Positions 41,601-56,600 of a DNA stretch of 64,000 bases are shown one piece after another. A program made the position numbers and the translations under genes. The DNA comes from Echinarachnius parma (lineage: Eukaryota; Echinodermata; Echinoidea; Clypeasteroida; Echinarachniidae). The stretch lies in contig JBAMJV010002982.1 of assembly GCA_037951105.1 (NCBI GenBank), forward strand, positions 62,001 to 126,000, in the 5' to 3' direction. Positions within the stretch are counted from its first letter, which is position 1; each line of letters begins with the position of its first letter. Under the pieces are notes generated by a model. That model ran no database searches. It worked only from the letters and a program-made list of their open reading frames with translations, and was not told where the DNA came from.

Positions 41601-44600
41601 AGGGCCAGTCGCATATCACCTGTAATGAGGAATTCGATTTCTTCACGTTCTCAACGGTGTATTCGTTCAGCGATGTCACGCCCGAGTGCTTGGGTAAGAT
41701 AAATTATCAGGGATTTATATATAATTATATATATCCTCCCCGGCAATCCTGCACTTTAGTAGGCTATATTATTTGTGGTCGCTAACTTCAACCCGAACCT
41801 TAACGTAACCCTAACCATATAACCCTAAATTTGGTGGCTATAGGCGATCAGATTTAGTGGCTGTAGGTCAGATTTAGTGGCTGTATGTCAGATTTAGTGG
41901 CCATGGTTATATTTAGTGGCTATAAACTTAAAGTTAGATTTATTAGGCAGTATGAAAATTGAAGTTAGCAACCAAAATTCTGCAAAAACAATATAGCCTA
42001 CTAAAGTGCAGGATTGCCCCTTCCCCTTCCCATGAAGCAATTGAGTACAAAGGGTCGAGAAATTGGCTTGCCAATGACTTGAATTTGGATCTGTCTTCAT
42101 TCACGTGATGGTCTCTGTGGCCTAGTGGTGAAGGCGCCGTGGCGCCGACGTTCAAAGCTGGAGACCCGGGTTCGAGTCCTGGCGGAGACAGTTTTTCAAC
42201 CCGTGCCTTTTTTCATTTTGAGGAAGTCAAGGAAGGAACATTTCTTATTAAGCTACGCCTGCTATTCTTCCTTTTCAATCATTTATGATTATTCTTTGCA
42301 ATTGTTTAAATATATGAAGAAACCAAAGCTGTATGTATTAGTTCACTTTTCGCTTGTATAATTATATATATATAGGGTTCAAAAGGTTGGTCGGTGTGGT
42401 AAGAATAGTCATACAAAAATTAAATCAAACACCGTAGGCACACAACACTACATTGTAATGCTGCGCTATACGGGAACAATGTGGGACAGTACAAAAAAAG
42501 TTTGTCAAAATTTCACACAAAATTCTTATCTTAAATTCAACAAAATCAATCATGACTGGCCCTAAAAATGATACAAGTGTTATATGAACTTACCAAAATG
42601 GTCCAAATTATTCTTCAAATGTCGAAAAAAATGGAAAATCTGCAGTTTTGGAAAATAAAAAGACTGAGAAAATCTCAGTCGTGATCCCTCTCGAAAGTGT
42701 TGCTGCTATCTGGATGACTGTCATGTATTTCCCGCAAGCTTCCCACACCACACGTGTTACCGTATCCGAATTCTGACACGGCGTATCCGAATTCTGATAC
42801 GGCGTATCCGAAATCGGATACGGCGGGCATGCTTGCAGATCGCGAGTTGGCTTGTTTTTGGACAATAATAAGCGGCCTCCGCACGTTGCGGGCGGGCTTT
42901 CTTTGTTTACGATGGGACATCGAGCAGGAAGAGAAAGAAATGGAACTTATATGACGATTTTTGTAAGTATGACTTATCATTTTGAAAATGAAATTTTGTA
43001 CAATAAATCATAAAATCAGCTTCAATCTAGGTATGCAATTTTTTACTTTAGATATGCTGTTCCTTTCTCTCTGTTTGTAGTTCAAATTGTGTCCCGTAGA
43101 TTTTTACCACTGTGAGCAGTAAATGGTCCTATCAGGACCATTTACAATACATTGTAGATGTGACCGTAGGAAACATAGTTTTCAGAATTTTCGCCCATAG
43201 GGCTTCGTCAGGGTTTATTCGACTGAAGAAAAAACACACAAAATTTATTTTGAAGGTCAATGATTGTGAGCGCGCAAGCGCGCGATAAAAAACAAACATA
43301 TATATATATATATATATAGCGGTATAATAGCGCAAGGAATGCTTTGACCCTCGTACACTACTACACATTTGGTTGCCAGAAGTGAGCATTATTATGTAGA
43401 AAGGAGGACTACTGGCAAGGCGTAGCTATATATGATATGATGGGCCCAGAGAGGTGGGGGCTAGGGTGTCTGCATGTTAATCCTCATTGCAGCAGCTAGA
43501 TCACATTCATTTTAGGTTGAATATACAGATCAGAACAGCTAGTTGTTCTGAAAATATATACCTGAACAATTTCCTCATTAATGGTAAATTTCTTGTCTTT
43601 AAAAAGATATATATTATAACTTCAATATGACGTAAGGATGTCATAATACAGTTGCCGTAATGACGTCATAATAAAGTTGTCATAATGACGGTATAATAAG
43701 GTCGTCCATACGACACAAATTATAATGGCAAAGACATAATGACGATGTAATAATGTCGTCCATACAGGGTACGACATAACCAATTTATGAAGTCTTAAAG
43801 ATGTAAGGGTACTTATTTTTCATTTCTTAAAGACCTCAGTCTTATATCAAGGTAATCATAATCATATACTGGATATGTCGTCTTAAAGACCTATATATGT
43901 TTTAATGTCGGCAGTGTTTGACAGTTCAGTTAAGGATAACTGGCCCCAAAACCTTTACATTTATTGAACAAGCTCGAATATCAATTTAAAAAATGATGTT
44001 TTTTATATAATAAGCCAAGGTTATTAATTTGGTTTGCAGGGCAGGGCCCCTTTAAGTATAATTTTCAGCGGTAGAGCCTGGGCGTACTGATGGGAGGGGG
44101 TGGTAATTAAATTATTAGAGGTGCACACTTCCAAGATTTCCCCTTTTTTAATTGTTTTTGGCGAATCAATATTTTGGCTATTTAGTGTTATTTTGCACTG
44201 ATTATTATTTTGTACCTACGTATTCCAGACAGGGAATCACCTGTATTCACCAAGTGCCAAGAGGACATGTCACTTCCAACCAATCCTGGATCAAGCTTTG
44301 CCACCGTAACGTTTCACAACGAGGTTACGGATAATAGTGGAGCTGATCCATCGGTGACCGCGGATTTTTCCTCGGGAGGTGACGTACAAATTGGTTCAAA
44401 GATTGTGACAGTAACAGCAACAGACGCAGCAGGAAATGAGGCCACGTGCTCCTTCACCGTAGTAGTCACGGGTAAGATCATAATAGAACCCAGTGGAAAG
44501 TCTCAAGATTGTGTTTAATTCCAATAATCAGATTATTAGACAAGTTGTGGGTATCTAGTAGGCTACTAATTTATGTGATATTTTGGTATGACAAATTTCT

Positions 44601-47600
44601 GCACATTTGTTATAAGCTTGTAAACATGGTTTGTGGAGAGACCCAATTTATTGAAATTTTCTTGCTCCATTTAACAATAATAAGCTCATATAATAAGCGC
44701 CATCTGTGGAGGCCTTCCGTCGCCACCTGATGGAAGGAACGAAGTAAACACCGAACTAGACTTTTACTTGCACTTTGTAAATAAGCACCTGCGCACCCTA
44801 TGTATGCACACACACACACAGTATCTGCAAGAATCTTCAGGATTTAATGAGGCAGATTAACCCAAAGAAGAAGAAGAAGAAGTATTATGATTCATTCTGT
44901 AACTAATCAAAAATCTGAGTTTATTGTAAAGGTATGTAGTTTGATGATACTTCAGGTTTCAGATTCTTTGTCAATGATAGACCAAACTGATAAGAAATAT
45001 CTGTAATAAATGAAAAATGAGCTTTGCCTGGAATCGAACCTGATACCTCCAGATTGCTAGACCTGTCCTCAAACCAAAGAGCCACAAGGCCCTGTAATTG
45101 ATGGTGGCCCTTCCCAGAAACCCATTTCCATGCTCTTTTTTCACATTTATTACATTATATAATATATTTCTGATAATCTTGCCAAGAGGAGTCTATCTTT
45201 GAATAAACTTTACAATAAAAAAAGGATGGGCCACTTTCAATAGGGCCTAGTACCTCAATGCAACAGTTAGAGTACCGGTCTAGCAATCTTGGAGATCTCG
45301 GGTTCGATTCCTATTGATCGAAGCCCAATTATCTTTGTTTATTTTTCTTTCAGACCCTTTTGTGAAACAGTTTGAAAAGGGTTTATGGGATTGGCCAACA
45401 TCAATAGGGCCTAGTAGCTTAATGCAACGGTTAGAGTATCGGTCTAGCAATCCTGGAGATCTCAGGTTCGATTCCTATTGATCGAAGCCCAATTATCTTT
45501 GTTTATTTTTCTTTCAGCCCCTTTTGTGAAACAGTTTGAAAAGGGTTTATGGGATTGGCCAACATCAATAGGGCCTAGTAGCTTAGTGCAACGGTTAGAG
45601 TATCGGTCTAGCAATCCTGGAGATCTCGGGTTCAGATCCTGGTGAAGTCAAGTTATCTTTGTTCATTTTTCTTTCAGATCCTTTTGTGAAACAGTTTGCG
45701 ATAAAAGATCACACACAGTTTAAATGCACACTAAGAACCTTTTGTGAAATGAGGCCGTGGTACATATTTTGTGCACATATTATGTGAATTATATGCCTTG
45801 CTGAACGACATAGAATACTGGAGCTACAATCACTTTTAAACACATGTATTTTCGTTTCCAACTTCTAGATAATGAGGATCCAGAGATCACCTGCCCCAAC
45901 GCTGCCGACATGGTCTTCCCAACACTACCCGGGAAAAACTATGCTGAGCCACAATTTGCTGTTACGGCAAGTAGTGATAACAGTGGAACTGCTCCTCAGG
46001 TAGCCTACAGTCCAGTTTCAGGCAGTCAGTTTATTATAGGAACAATACCTGTGACTGTGACAGCTACAGACGCAGCAGGAAACGAGAAACAATGCACTTT
46101 TGACGTCACCGTCAAGGGTAAGAATCGTTTGATGTTTTTGCTGAAGACATAAAACATAAACTCATTTACAAACAATTTTTCTTAGAGAAGCAGTCATTAC
46201 TCTAATCATTAAGCAACCTTTTTTCGCATGCATCTACAAATTCAGTAAGAGATTGATTTATCCATTCTTGAGATATATGCGATTAACAAAATTGGGAAGA
46301 AATAAATAAATAGATATTGATGTACAAAATGATAATGTAGAAATAGTAAATGTTGGAATTGGATGAATAGCAATTTGATTCAGTTCTCAAAGATCAAGGT
46401 TTCTTCATCAAAAGTATATCTAACATTTCTAGTATCCAAATTCCGACACTAAATTCTCCATGGTATCTGAATTTGGATACTTCCCTAGAACATTCAGGAT
46501 AAAGTCAAACATTGATTTACTCTTCTTTTTATTCAGTAAACAGTAGCCTATTCTTTTTTCTATGAAAGACTTACATATCATTCTATAGAATCTTACAATG
46601 GTATTGGTAATTGAAGTATTAGTGACGTCATTTTATGAATAGCAGTCCTTTTCTTACATTAAAAATAGCGACCCTCATATCGTTTCATGAATAGCAACCC
46701 TCATTTTGTATTATGAATAGCAACCCTCATTTTGTATTAAAGTGATCCAGGTAAAGTGTCTTACTCTACGAAAAATACTTGGAGCTTCCTTGTTTCTCTT
46801 CTGCCGTGTTGTTTAGCTTATGGTAAGAGAAGAATAAAATAGGGTTAGATTTTTTCAAATGTCCCTTTAGTATGAAGTTAATTATCATTGAAAATCATTA
46901 TTTGAAAAGCGTTGATCAACGCTTTAAAAAAAAAAGTACAATTGTTGTAGCTAAACACGTCCGAGCCAGCACGCGTGGGAAACATTCCAGACGCTACTGA
47001 ACTTTGATCCAACGTGCGCAAATTCCATGAATTCTGTACAGTCTGTAAACATAAACGAGTGCGGATATCATCAACGGCTGATTATTACTGCTACAAATCC
47101 ATGAAAGGCCATCAGTATTCGGTGATAAAATATGAACTCGATATTCGTTTTTTTCCACTAGGTTAACAGTGTTCGTTTTCTTTCAAACTTTCACAAATCT
47201 TTCAATTGTATTTTACAATGATATTGATATAGGATTGAAGTCTCAAATGTCATTTTGTGCAATATCTGACACTTTACCTGGATCACTTTAAGAATAGCCT
47301 CTTCTAACATTACGAATAACAGCCCCTATGTAGGGTTATGAATAGCGACCCTTATCAGTAGTGATCAGCCCCAAATATGAATTTTGGATAGTGACCCTTC
47401 CTCTTCATTATGAATAGCGGTCCTCATGTTAAAGGGACATTCCCTCTTTTGCAAGCCAAATTTCAAAAGTTGCGAGGTTATTGTTTTATATGAAAGAAAA
47501 TGTCATTTAATAGCATGCCTGAAAAAATTAGGGCTTGAAATCTCTTCTTCGTGGAGGTATAGACCTAAATCTAATAAACCATCGTCCAACGGTTAATTGT

Positions 47601-50600
47601 GCGTGAAACGTGTGTTCACCCATCGAGAAAGTTTGCTCACGGATTCCACAGAGCGCTATGCGTGACCCCTATGTGACCCACGCTATAGCTACGTGACGCG
47701 CGCATGAATAACGGTGGTTAAGCGATTACTGATCAAAATAACCAAACCTCGCTTAAACTGACTACATGAAATTATATATTCTTCATTTTTTAGATCTTTT
47801 TCTGTGACATACCTTTACAAATGTCGGCTTCACAATACCTTCACAAGAATAAGTGCAATATTGTTGTAATATTATGCTAAATCAGTTAAACTTCTTTATT
47901 GACCGATATATAGTTTTATGGAGGGACGCATTCGTTTTTTCATTCGTAGAATCCAAATTACAGGGCTGTTTGATCTGATTGTTTTTGTGTGTGTTACATT
48001 CATCCCCATCCGTCAACTGGAAACTGTTCAGATGTTTTGTAAAAGAGGGACTGTCCCTTTAAATGAACGTTAAATTTGCCTTTTCTGTCTTCATCAAAAG
48101 TATAGCTAATTTTTTTTATCCAAAAGAAGGTATTGCTACTATTGATGAATATATAACTAATATATTCATCAAGAGATCAAGAGGCTCAACCAGTGGCGTA
48201 GCGAGGGTCAACGGATTGGGGGGGCACAACTGCGAGGGAGCGGAGCGACCAAGCCCGACGGCGCGTAGCGCTTGAGGGGGGGAGGGTGTGGGAGGGGGGT
48301 GTCCCCCCTCCCACGGTAGGGAGCTTTTGCATTTTTGGACTTGAAATTGTGCAATCTGGTGCATACCTAGATAGGAAATTTGGGCTTAAGATTAACTATA
48401 TCTGGGTAAGCGTCTTATGATTTGATCGACCAGAAACTTTAAATATATTTTTCACAAAGGAAACAAATAATTGAAATACTAATAAATATGCACCCACATA
48501 CACAAATATATCGTTTCTATTGTCATACGCAGTTCCAACATAAACCATAATGCAACATTATGTATGATATAGCCATCATACAGCCAGGAATGAGTCCCGA
48601 GGGAGCGAAGCGACCGAGGGCTAGGGCAGAGCCAGGGGGAGGGTTTAGGAGCACTGTAAGGAAAATTGTACATATTTGGACTTGAAATTGTGCATTCTGG
48701 TGTATACCTAGAGGGGAAATTTGGGCTTAAGATTAACTGTACTTGGTTAGCGTGTAATGATTTGATCGACCAGAAATTTTCAATATATTTTTCACGTAGA
48801 AAATCGTTTCTAGTGTCATACACAATTCCAACAAAACCCTTTATGCCACATTATAAATTATGATCCTACAACAACATACAGCCAAAAATGAGTCCCTTGG
48901 GAGCGAAGCGACTGAGGGCTGGAGCAGAGTCAGAGGGGGGAGGGTTTGGGAGGGGGTATCCCCCTCCCACGGTGAGGAAGATTTTGCATTTATATACTTG
49001 AAATGATGCAATTTGGTGAGGGAAATTTATAATCTGAGAGTTGGCAACCCTGGTAATGTATGCATATTGAAAAGTGGGAGGGACAAGTCACAATCACCTC
49101 CACTTTCAAATGCATGGGGGAGGGGCATGTCCCCCCCCCCCCCCCCTCTCCGTCCCCTGCCTATTGTCGCCCATTTTTGCAAGTACCGCGTGACTAGACC
49201 TATAACACGGGTCCCTTGAGTTATGTTCAGTAGGCCTATGCTCAACTGATGCAGATGTCGACTCTGGAGAAGATGACTTGTGCTCTTACAATCATGATCA
49301 TTATCAGTTACGCCTAGATATGCATCAGCATGAATTAATGGAACGGGTGCATTTGCTTTGAAGAAATTAGTCAAGGAAGTTTATCTTTGCCTATACATTC
49401 TGGACTATGTAGTGCATGCTATGCGCCCTTATTAACCGTTTATATGTAGCATTCATGAAGGCGTCAAATGCGCCTTTATTAAAAGTTTATAGCATGCATG
49501 AAGGCGTCAAACAGCCAAAATTATCTATACAAGAGGGAGGCAGATGCAGGCTCCTACAGAAGCCCCCGTATGATGGACGATTTACCATGCGCTGGCAGTT
49601 TGTTAGGCGATCTTAACTTCTGAAATGCAGTGAGCGTCGATCCTCGCGCCCGGGACTTATAATTCGCATAAGGCGCTATATTGGAAGGATTCTTCAAACT
49701 GATATAGGTGCGCTATTGGTAGTACTAGGGAAAGGCTGTTATGTTCTTCTTTATTATCATTGATAACATCATTATCATCACACATGTAATAAAACATGAC
49801 AATAATGAAAGATATAGACACAATTGGCTTAATTTTGGGTCGTCATTTTTTTGTTTTTTGTTTTGCCAAAGGATTGGGGGGCACGTGCCCCCCCGTGCCC
49901 CCCCCCCCCCGTAGCTACGCCACTGGGGCTCAACCTATCCATGGGACTGAGCCCGATGCAAGTTATCATGGGCAGGTGTATTCAAAAAATGTGTTAGGCC
50001 AAGATCAAATGTCTTCTTTATTTATATCTGAAATACTTTATCTGTGTTCCAGATGAGGAAGCCCCAGAATTCCCTGAATGCCAAGAGGACATGAGACTTA
50101 CCACCAATCCTGGTGAAAGCTTTGCCACAGTAGCGTATGTTATCAGGTCTACTGATAATAGTGGAGCTGAGCCGTCAGTGACTGCAGATTTCACCTCGGG
50201 AGATAACTCAGAAATGGGAACAAGATCTGTGACAGTAACAGCAACAGACGCAGCAGGAAACGTGAATAGTTGCTCCTTCAACGTAGTAGTTGTCGGTAAG
50301 ATCATTATAAAATATAAAACTATTGATAAGCCTTGAGTCTGCATTATTTCAAATTATTTTGTTATAATTAGTATTTGTATGTAGTACCAATTTATGTATT
50401 ATTTATCTAGTTCAAGTGTTATTTCTACAGACTTCTTGTTCATGCTCCAGTTTAAAAAGTTAAAAAAGATGAAATGTCCACTAAGAACCAAAATTGTGAT
50501 ATCAGGCCCAGGAACATATTCTGGTTTAAGAGCAGCAATGTGAATAATATATCTTGCTGAAGGACAAAAAATGCTGGGGCATCTATTTGTTCGGAAATTT

Positions 50601-53600
50601 TGACCCAGCGATTGGAAGTCAATGCCCAGCATGCATACATATCGAAAAAAATAAACTAAACTCCTGATTTTCACTTATCAGGGTCTGCTTGCCATGCATG
50701 AGGACTGCGCTATTCATGAGGGGCAATTTTTTGTATGGACCACTCTTCATAAGTCGAGAAAGGTTTCATAATTCATAAGGATCATTATTTATAAGGAGCG
50801 CTCTTCATAATCAGAAAAAAGGGTCGCTATTCATAATACAAAATAAGGGTCACTAATCAAAATAATAACAGGTGACCCTCTTCTATTATGAATAGCGACC
50901 CTGATTTTGTTTCATGAATAGCGACCCTCTTCTGATATTATGAATAGTGAGCCTCACATCATATTTTAAATAGCAGCCCTCATTTTGTATTATGAATAGC
51001 GACCCTCTTCTTACATTGTGAATAGCAACCTTTACTTAGAATTAAGAATAGCCACCCATATCAGTCGTGATCGACCCCAAATATGAATTTTAAAAGGTGA
51101 CCCTTCCTCTACATTATAGCGGCCCCTATTTAGGGTTATGAATAGCGACCCCTATCAGTAGTGATCGACCCCAAATATGAATTGTGATTGAGTGACACTC
51201 CCTCTTCATTATGAATAGCAGTCCTTATGTTTAGGGATCGTTAAATTTGTCTTTTCTGTCTTCATCAAAAGTATGGCTAAGTTTTTTTTCCAAAGGCAGG
51301 TATTGCTACTTTTGATGAATATATAACTGCATGTGCAGAGATCAAGAGGCTCAGCCTATTCATATGTCTGAGCCCGATGCAAGTTATCATGGGCTGGTGT
51401 ATTCAAAACATGTGTTACGCCAAGATCAAATGTCTTCTTTATTTATATCTGAAATACTTTATCTGTGTTCCAGATGAGGAAGCCCCAGAATTCCCTGAAT
51501 GCCAAGAGGACATGAGACTTACCACCAATCCTGGTGAAAGCTTTGCCACAGTAGCGTATGCTATCAGGTCTACTGATAATAGTGGAGCTGAGCCAACAGT
51601 GACCGCAGATTTCACCTCGGGAGATAACTCAGAAATGGGAACAAGATCTGTGACAGTAACAGCAACAGACGCAGCAGGAAACTCAAATAGTTGCTCCTTC
51701 AACGTAGTAGTTGTGGGTAAGATCATTATATAAGATATAAACTATTGATAAGCCTTGAGTCTGCATTATTTCAAATTATTTTGTTATAATTAGTATTTGT
51801 ATGTAGTACCAATTTATGTAATATTTATCTAGTTCAAGTGTTATTTCTACAGACTTCTTGTTCATGCTCCAGTTAAAAAAGTTTAAAAAGATGAAATGCC
51901 CACTAAGAACCAAAATTGTGATATCAGGCCCAGGAACATATTCTGGTTTAAGAGCAGCAATGTGAATAATATATCTTGCTGAAGGACAAAAAATACTGGG
52001 GCATCTATTTGTTCAGAAATTTTAACCCAGCGATTGGAAGTCAATGCCCAGCATGCATTTAATCGCCTTAACATATCGAAAAAATAAACTAAACTCCTGC
52101 TTTTCACTTATCAGGGTCTGCTTGCCATGCATAAGGACTGCGCTATTCATGAGGGGCAATTTTTTGTATGGACCACTCTTCATAAGTCGAGAAAGGTTTC
52201 ATAATTCATAAGGATCATTATTTATAAGGAGCGCTCTTCATAATCAGAAAAAAGGGTCGCTATTCATAATACAAAATAAGGGTCTCTAATCAAAATAATA
52301 ACAGGCGACCCTCTTCTATTATGAATAGCGACCCCGATTTTGTTTCATGAATAACGACCCTGTTCTGATATTATGAATAGTGAGCCTCACATCATATTTT
52401 AAATAGCAGCCCTCATTTTGTATTATGAATAGCGACCCTCTTCTTACATTGTGAATAGCGACCTTTACTTAGAATTAAGAATAGCCATCCATATCAGTCG
52501 TGATCGACCCTAAATATGAATTTTAAAAGGTGACCCTTCCTCTACATTTTAGCGGCCCCTATTTAGGGTTATGAATAGCGACCCCTATCAGTAGTGATCG
52601 ACCCCAAATATGAATTTTAAAAGGTGACCCTTCCTCTACATTATAGCGGCCCCTATTTAGGGTTATGAATAGCCACCCCTATCAGTAGTGATTGACCCCA
52701 AATATGAATTGTGATTGAGTGACACTCCCTCTTCATTATGAATAGCAGTCCTTATGTTTAGGGATCGTTAAATTTGTCTTTTCTGTCTTCATCAAAAGTA
52801 TGGCTAAGTTTTTTTTCCAAAGGCAGGTATTGCTACTTTTGATGAATACATAACTGCATGTGCAGAGATCAAGAGGCTCAGCCTATTCATATGTCTGAGC
52901 CCGATGCAAGTTATCATGGGCTGGTGTATTCAAAACATGTGTTACGCCAAGATCAAATGTCTTCTTTATTTATATCTGAAATACTTTATCTGTGTTCCAG
53001 ATGAGGAAGCCCCAGAATTCCCTGAATGCCAAGAGGACATGAGACTTACCACCAATCCTGGTGAAAGCTTTGCCACAGTAGCGTATGTTATCAGGTCTAC
53101 TGATAATAGTGGAGCTGAGCCGACAGTGACCGCAGATTTCACCTCGGGAGATAACTCAGAAATGGGAACAAGATCTGTGACAGTAACAGCAACAGACGCA
53201 GCAGGAAACTCAAATAGTTGCTCCTTCAACGTAGTAGTTGTGGGTAAGATCATTATATAAGATATAAACTATTGATAAGCCTTGAGTCTGCATTATTTCA
53301 AATTATTTTGTTATAATTAGTATTTGTATGTAGTACCAATTTATGTAATATTTATCTAGTTCAAGTGTTATTTCTACAGACTTCTTGTTCATGCCCCAGT
53401 TTAAAAAGTTTAAAAATATGAAATGTCCACTAAGAACCAAAATTGTGATATCAGGCCCAGGAACATATTCTGGTTTAAGAGCAGCAATGTGAATAATATA
53501 TCTTGCTGAAGGACAAAAAATGCTGGGGCATCTATTTGTTCGGAAATTTTGACCCAGCGATTGGAAGTCGATGCCCAGCATGCATTTAATCGCCTTAACA

Positions 53601-56600
53601 TATCGAAAAAATAAACTAAACTCCTGCTTTTCACTTATCAGGGTCTGCTTGCCATGCATAAGGACTGCGCTATTCATGAGGGGCAATTTTTTGTATGGAC
53701 CACTCTTCATAAGTCGAGAAAGGTTTCATAATTCATAAGGATCATTATTTATAAGCAGCGCTCTTCATAATCAGAAAAAAGGGTCGCTATTCATAATACA
53801 AAATAAGGGTCGCTAATCAAAATAATAACAGGCGACCCTCTTCTATTATGAATAGCGACCCCGATTTTGTTTCATGAATAGCGACCCTGTTCTGATATTA
53901 TGAATAGTGAGCCTCACATCATATTTTAAATAGCAGCCCTCATTTTGTATTATGAATAGCGACCCTCTTCTTACATTGTGAATAGCGACCTTTACTTAGA
54001 ATTAAGAATAGCCACCCATATCAGTCGTGATCGACCCCAAATATGAATTTTAAAAGGTGACCCTTCCTCTACATTATAGCGGCCCCTATTTAGGGTTATG
54101 AATAGCGACCCCTATCAGTAGTGATCGACCCCAAATATGAATTGTGATTGAGTGACATTCCCTCTTCATTATGAATAGCAGTCCTTATGTTTAGGGATGG
54201 TTAAATTTGTCTTTTCTGTCTTCATCAAAAGTATGGCTAAGTTTTTTTTCCAAAGGCAGGTATTGCTACTTTTGATGAATATATAACTGAATGTGCAGAG
54301 ATCAAGAGGCTCAGCCTATTCATATGTCTGAGCCCGATGCAAGTTATCATGGGCTGGTGTATTCAAAACATGTGTTACGCCAAGATCAAATGTCTTCTTT
54401 ATTTATATCTGAAATACTTTATCTGTGTTCCAGATGAGGAAGCCCCAGAATTCCCTGAATGCCAAGAGGACATGAGACTCACCACCAATCCTGGTGAAAG
54501 CTTTGCCACAGTAGCGTATGCTATCAGGTCTACTGATAATAGTGGAGCTGAGCCGACAGTGACCGCAGATTTCACCTCGGGAGATAACTCAGAAATGGGA
54601 ACAAGATCTGTGACAGTAACAGCAACAGACGCAGCAGGAAACTCAAATAGTTGCTCCTTCAACGTAGTAGTTGTGGGTAAGATCATTATATAAGATATAA
54701 ACTATTGATAACCCTTGAGTCTGCATTATTTCAAATTATTTTGTTATAATTAGTATTTGTATGTAGTACCAATTTATGTAATATTTATCTAGTTCAAGTG
54801 TTATTTCTACAGACTTCTTGTTCATGCTCCAGTTTAAAAAGTTTAAAAATATGAAATGTCCACTAAGAACCAAAATTGTGATATCAGGCCCAGGAACATA
54901 TTCTGGTTTAAGAGCAGCAATGTGAATAATATATCTTGCTGAAGGACAAAAAATACTGGGGCATCTATTTGTTCAGAAATTTTAACCCAGCGATTGGAAG
55001 TCAATGCCCAGCATGCATTTAATCGCCTTAACATATCGAAAAAATAAACTAAACTCCTGTTTTTCACTTATCAGGGTCTGCTTGCCATGCATAAGGACTG
55101 CGCTATTCATGAGGGGCAATTTTTTGTATGGACCACTCTTCATAAGTCGAGAAAGGTTTCATAATTCATAAGGATCATTATTTATAAGGAGCGCTCTTCA
55201 TAATCAGAAAAAAGGGTCGCTATTCATAATACAAAATAAGGGTCTCTAATCAAAATAATAACAGGCGACCCTCTTCTATTATGAATAGCGACCCCGATTT
55301 TGTTTCATGAATAGCGACCCTGTTCTGATATTATGAATAGTGAGCCTCACATCATATTTTAAATAGCAGCCCTCATTTTTTATTATGAATAGCGACCCTC
55401 TTCTTACATTGTGAATAGCGACCTTTACTTAGAATTAAGAATAGCCACCCATATCAGTCGTGATCGACCCCAAATATGAATTTTAAAGGTGACCCTTCCT
55501 CTACATTATAGCGGCCCCTATTTAGGGTTATGAATAGCGACCCCTATCAGTCGTGATCGACCCCAAATATGAATTTTAAAAGGTGACCCTTCCTCTACAT
55601 TATAGCGGCCCCTATTTAGGGTTATGAATAGCGACCCCTATCAGTAGTGATCGACCCCAAATATGAATTGTGATTGAGTGACATTCCCTCTTCATTATGA
55701 ATAGCAGTCCTTATGTTTAGGGATCGTTAAATTTGTCTTTTCTGTATTCATCAAAAGTATGGCTAAGTTTTTTTTCCAAAGGCAGGTATTGCTACTTTTG
55801 ATGAATATATAACTGCATGTGCAGAGATCAAGAGGCTCAGCCTATTCATATGTCTGAGCCCGATGCAAGTTATCATGGGCTGGTGTATTCAAAACATGTG
55901 TTATGCCAAGATCAAATGTCTTCTTTATTTATATCTGAAATACTTAATCTGTGTTCCAGATGAGGAAGCCCCAGAATTCCCTGAATGCCAAGAGGACATG
56001 AGACTTACCACCAATCCTGGTGAAAGCTTTGCCACAGTAGCGTATGCTATCAGGTCTACTGATAATAGTGGAGCTGAGCCAACAGTGACCGCAGATTTCA
56101 CCTCGGGAGATAACTCAGAAATGGGAACAAGATCTGTGACAGTAACAGCAACAGACGCAGCAGGAAACTCAAATAGTTGCTCCTTCAACGTAGTAGTTGT
56201 GGGTAAGATCATTATATAAGATATAAACTATTGATAAGCCTTGAGTCTGCATTATTTCAAATTATTTTGTTATAATTAGTATTTGTATGTAGTACCAATT
56301 TATGTAATATTTATCTAGTTCAAGTGTTATTTCTACAGACTTCTTTTTCATGCTCCAGTTAAAAAAGTTTAAAAATATGAAATGCCCACTAAGAACCAAA
56401 ATTGTGATATCAGGCCCAGGAACATATTCTGGTTTAAGAGCAGCAATGTGAATAATACATCTTGCTGAAGGACAAAAAATACTGGGGCATCTATTTGTTC
56501 AGAAATTTTGACCCAGCGATTGGAAGTCAATGCCCAGCATGCATTTAATCGCCTTAACATATCGAAAAAATAAACTAAACTCCTGCTTTTCACTTATCAG

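Larger units (their letters stand above)
41694..44228. other. HYR gene intron 2
   Basis: No second gene. It contains an inverted-repeat element (41743-42017), a tRNA-like SINE (42114-42191), GTATCCGA repeats (42759-42823), TA repeats near 43300 and degenerate TCATAATGACGT repeats (43618-43790). Confidence 0.55.
46118..50052. other. Intron between HYR2 and HYR3 with three transposons
   Basis: The backbone matches the array spacers (GAATAGCGACCC words at 46640-46736 and 47290-47428; the pre-exon segment from 48063). It is broken by elements at 46737-47291, 47429-48062 and 48191-49926. Subtracting them leaves about 1.27 kb between exon starts. Confidence 0.8.

Noticed and set aside
42114-42191. 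Functional tRNA gene
   Set aside because: Acceptor and T arms pair and both pol III boxes are present, but no anticodon stem-loop forms; kept only as a tRNA-derived repeat.
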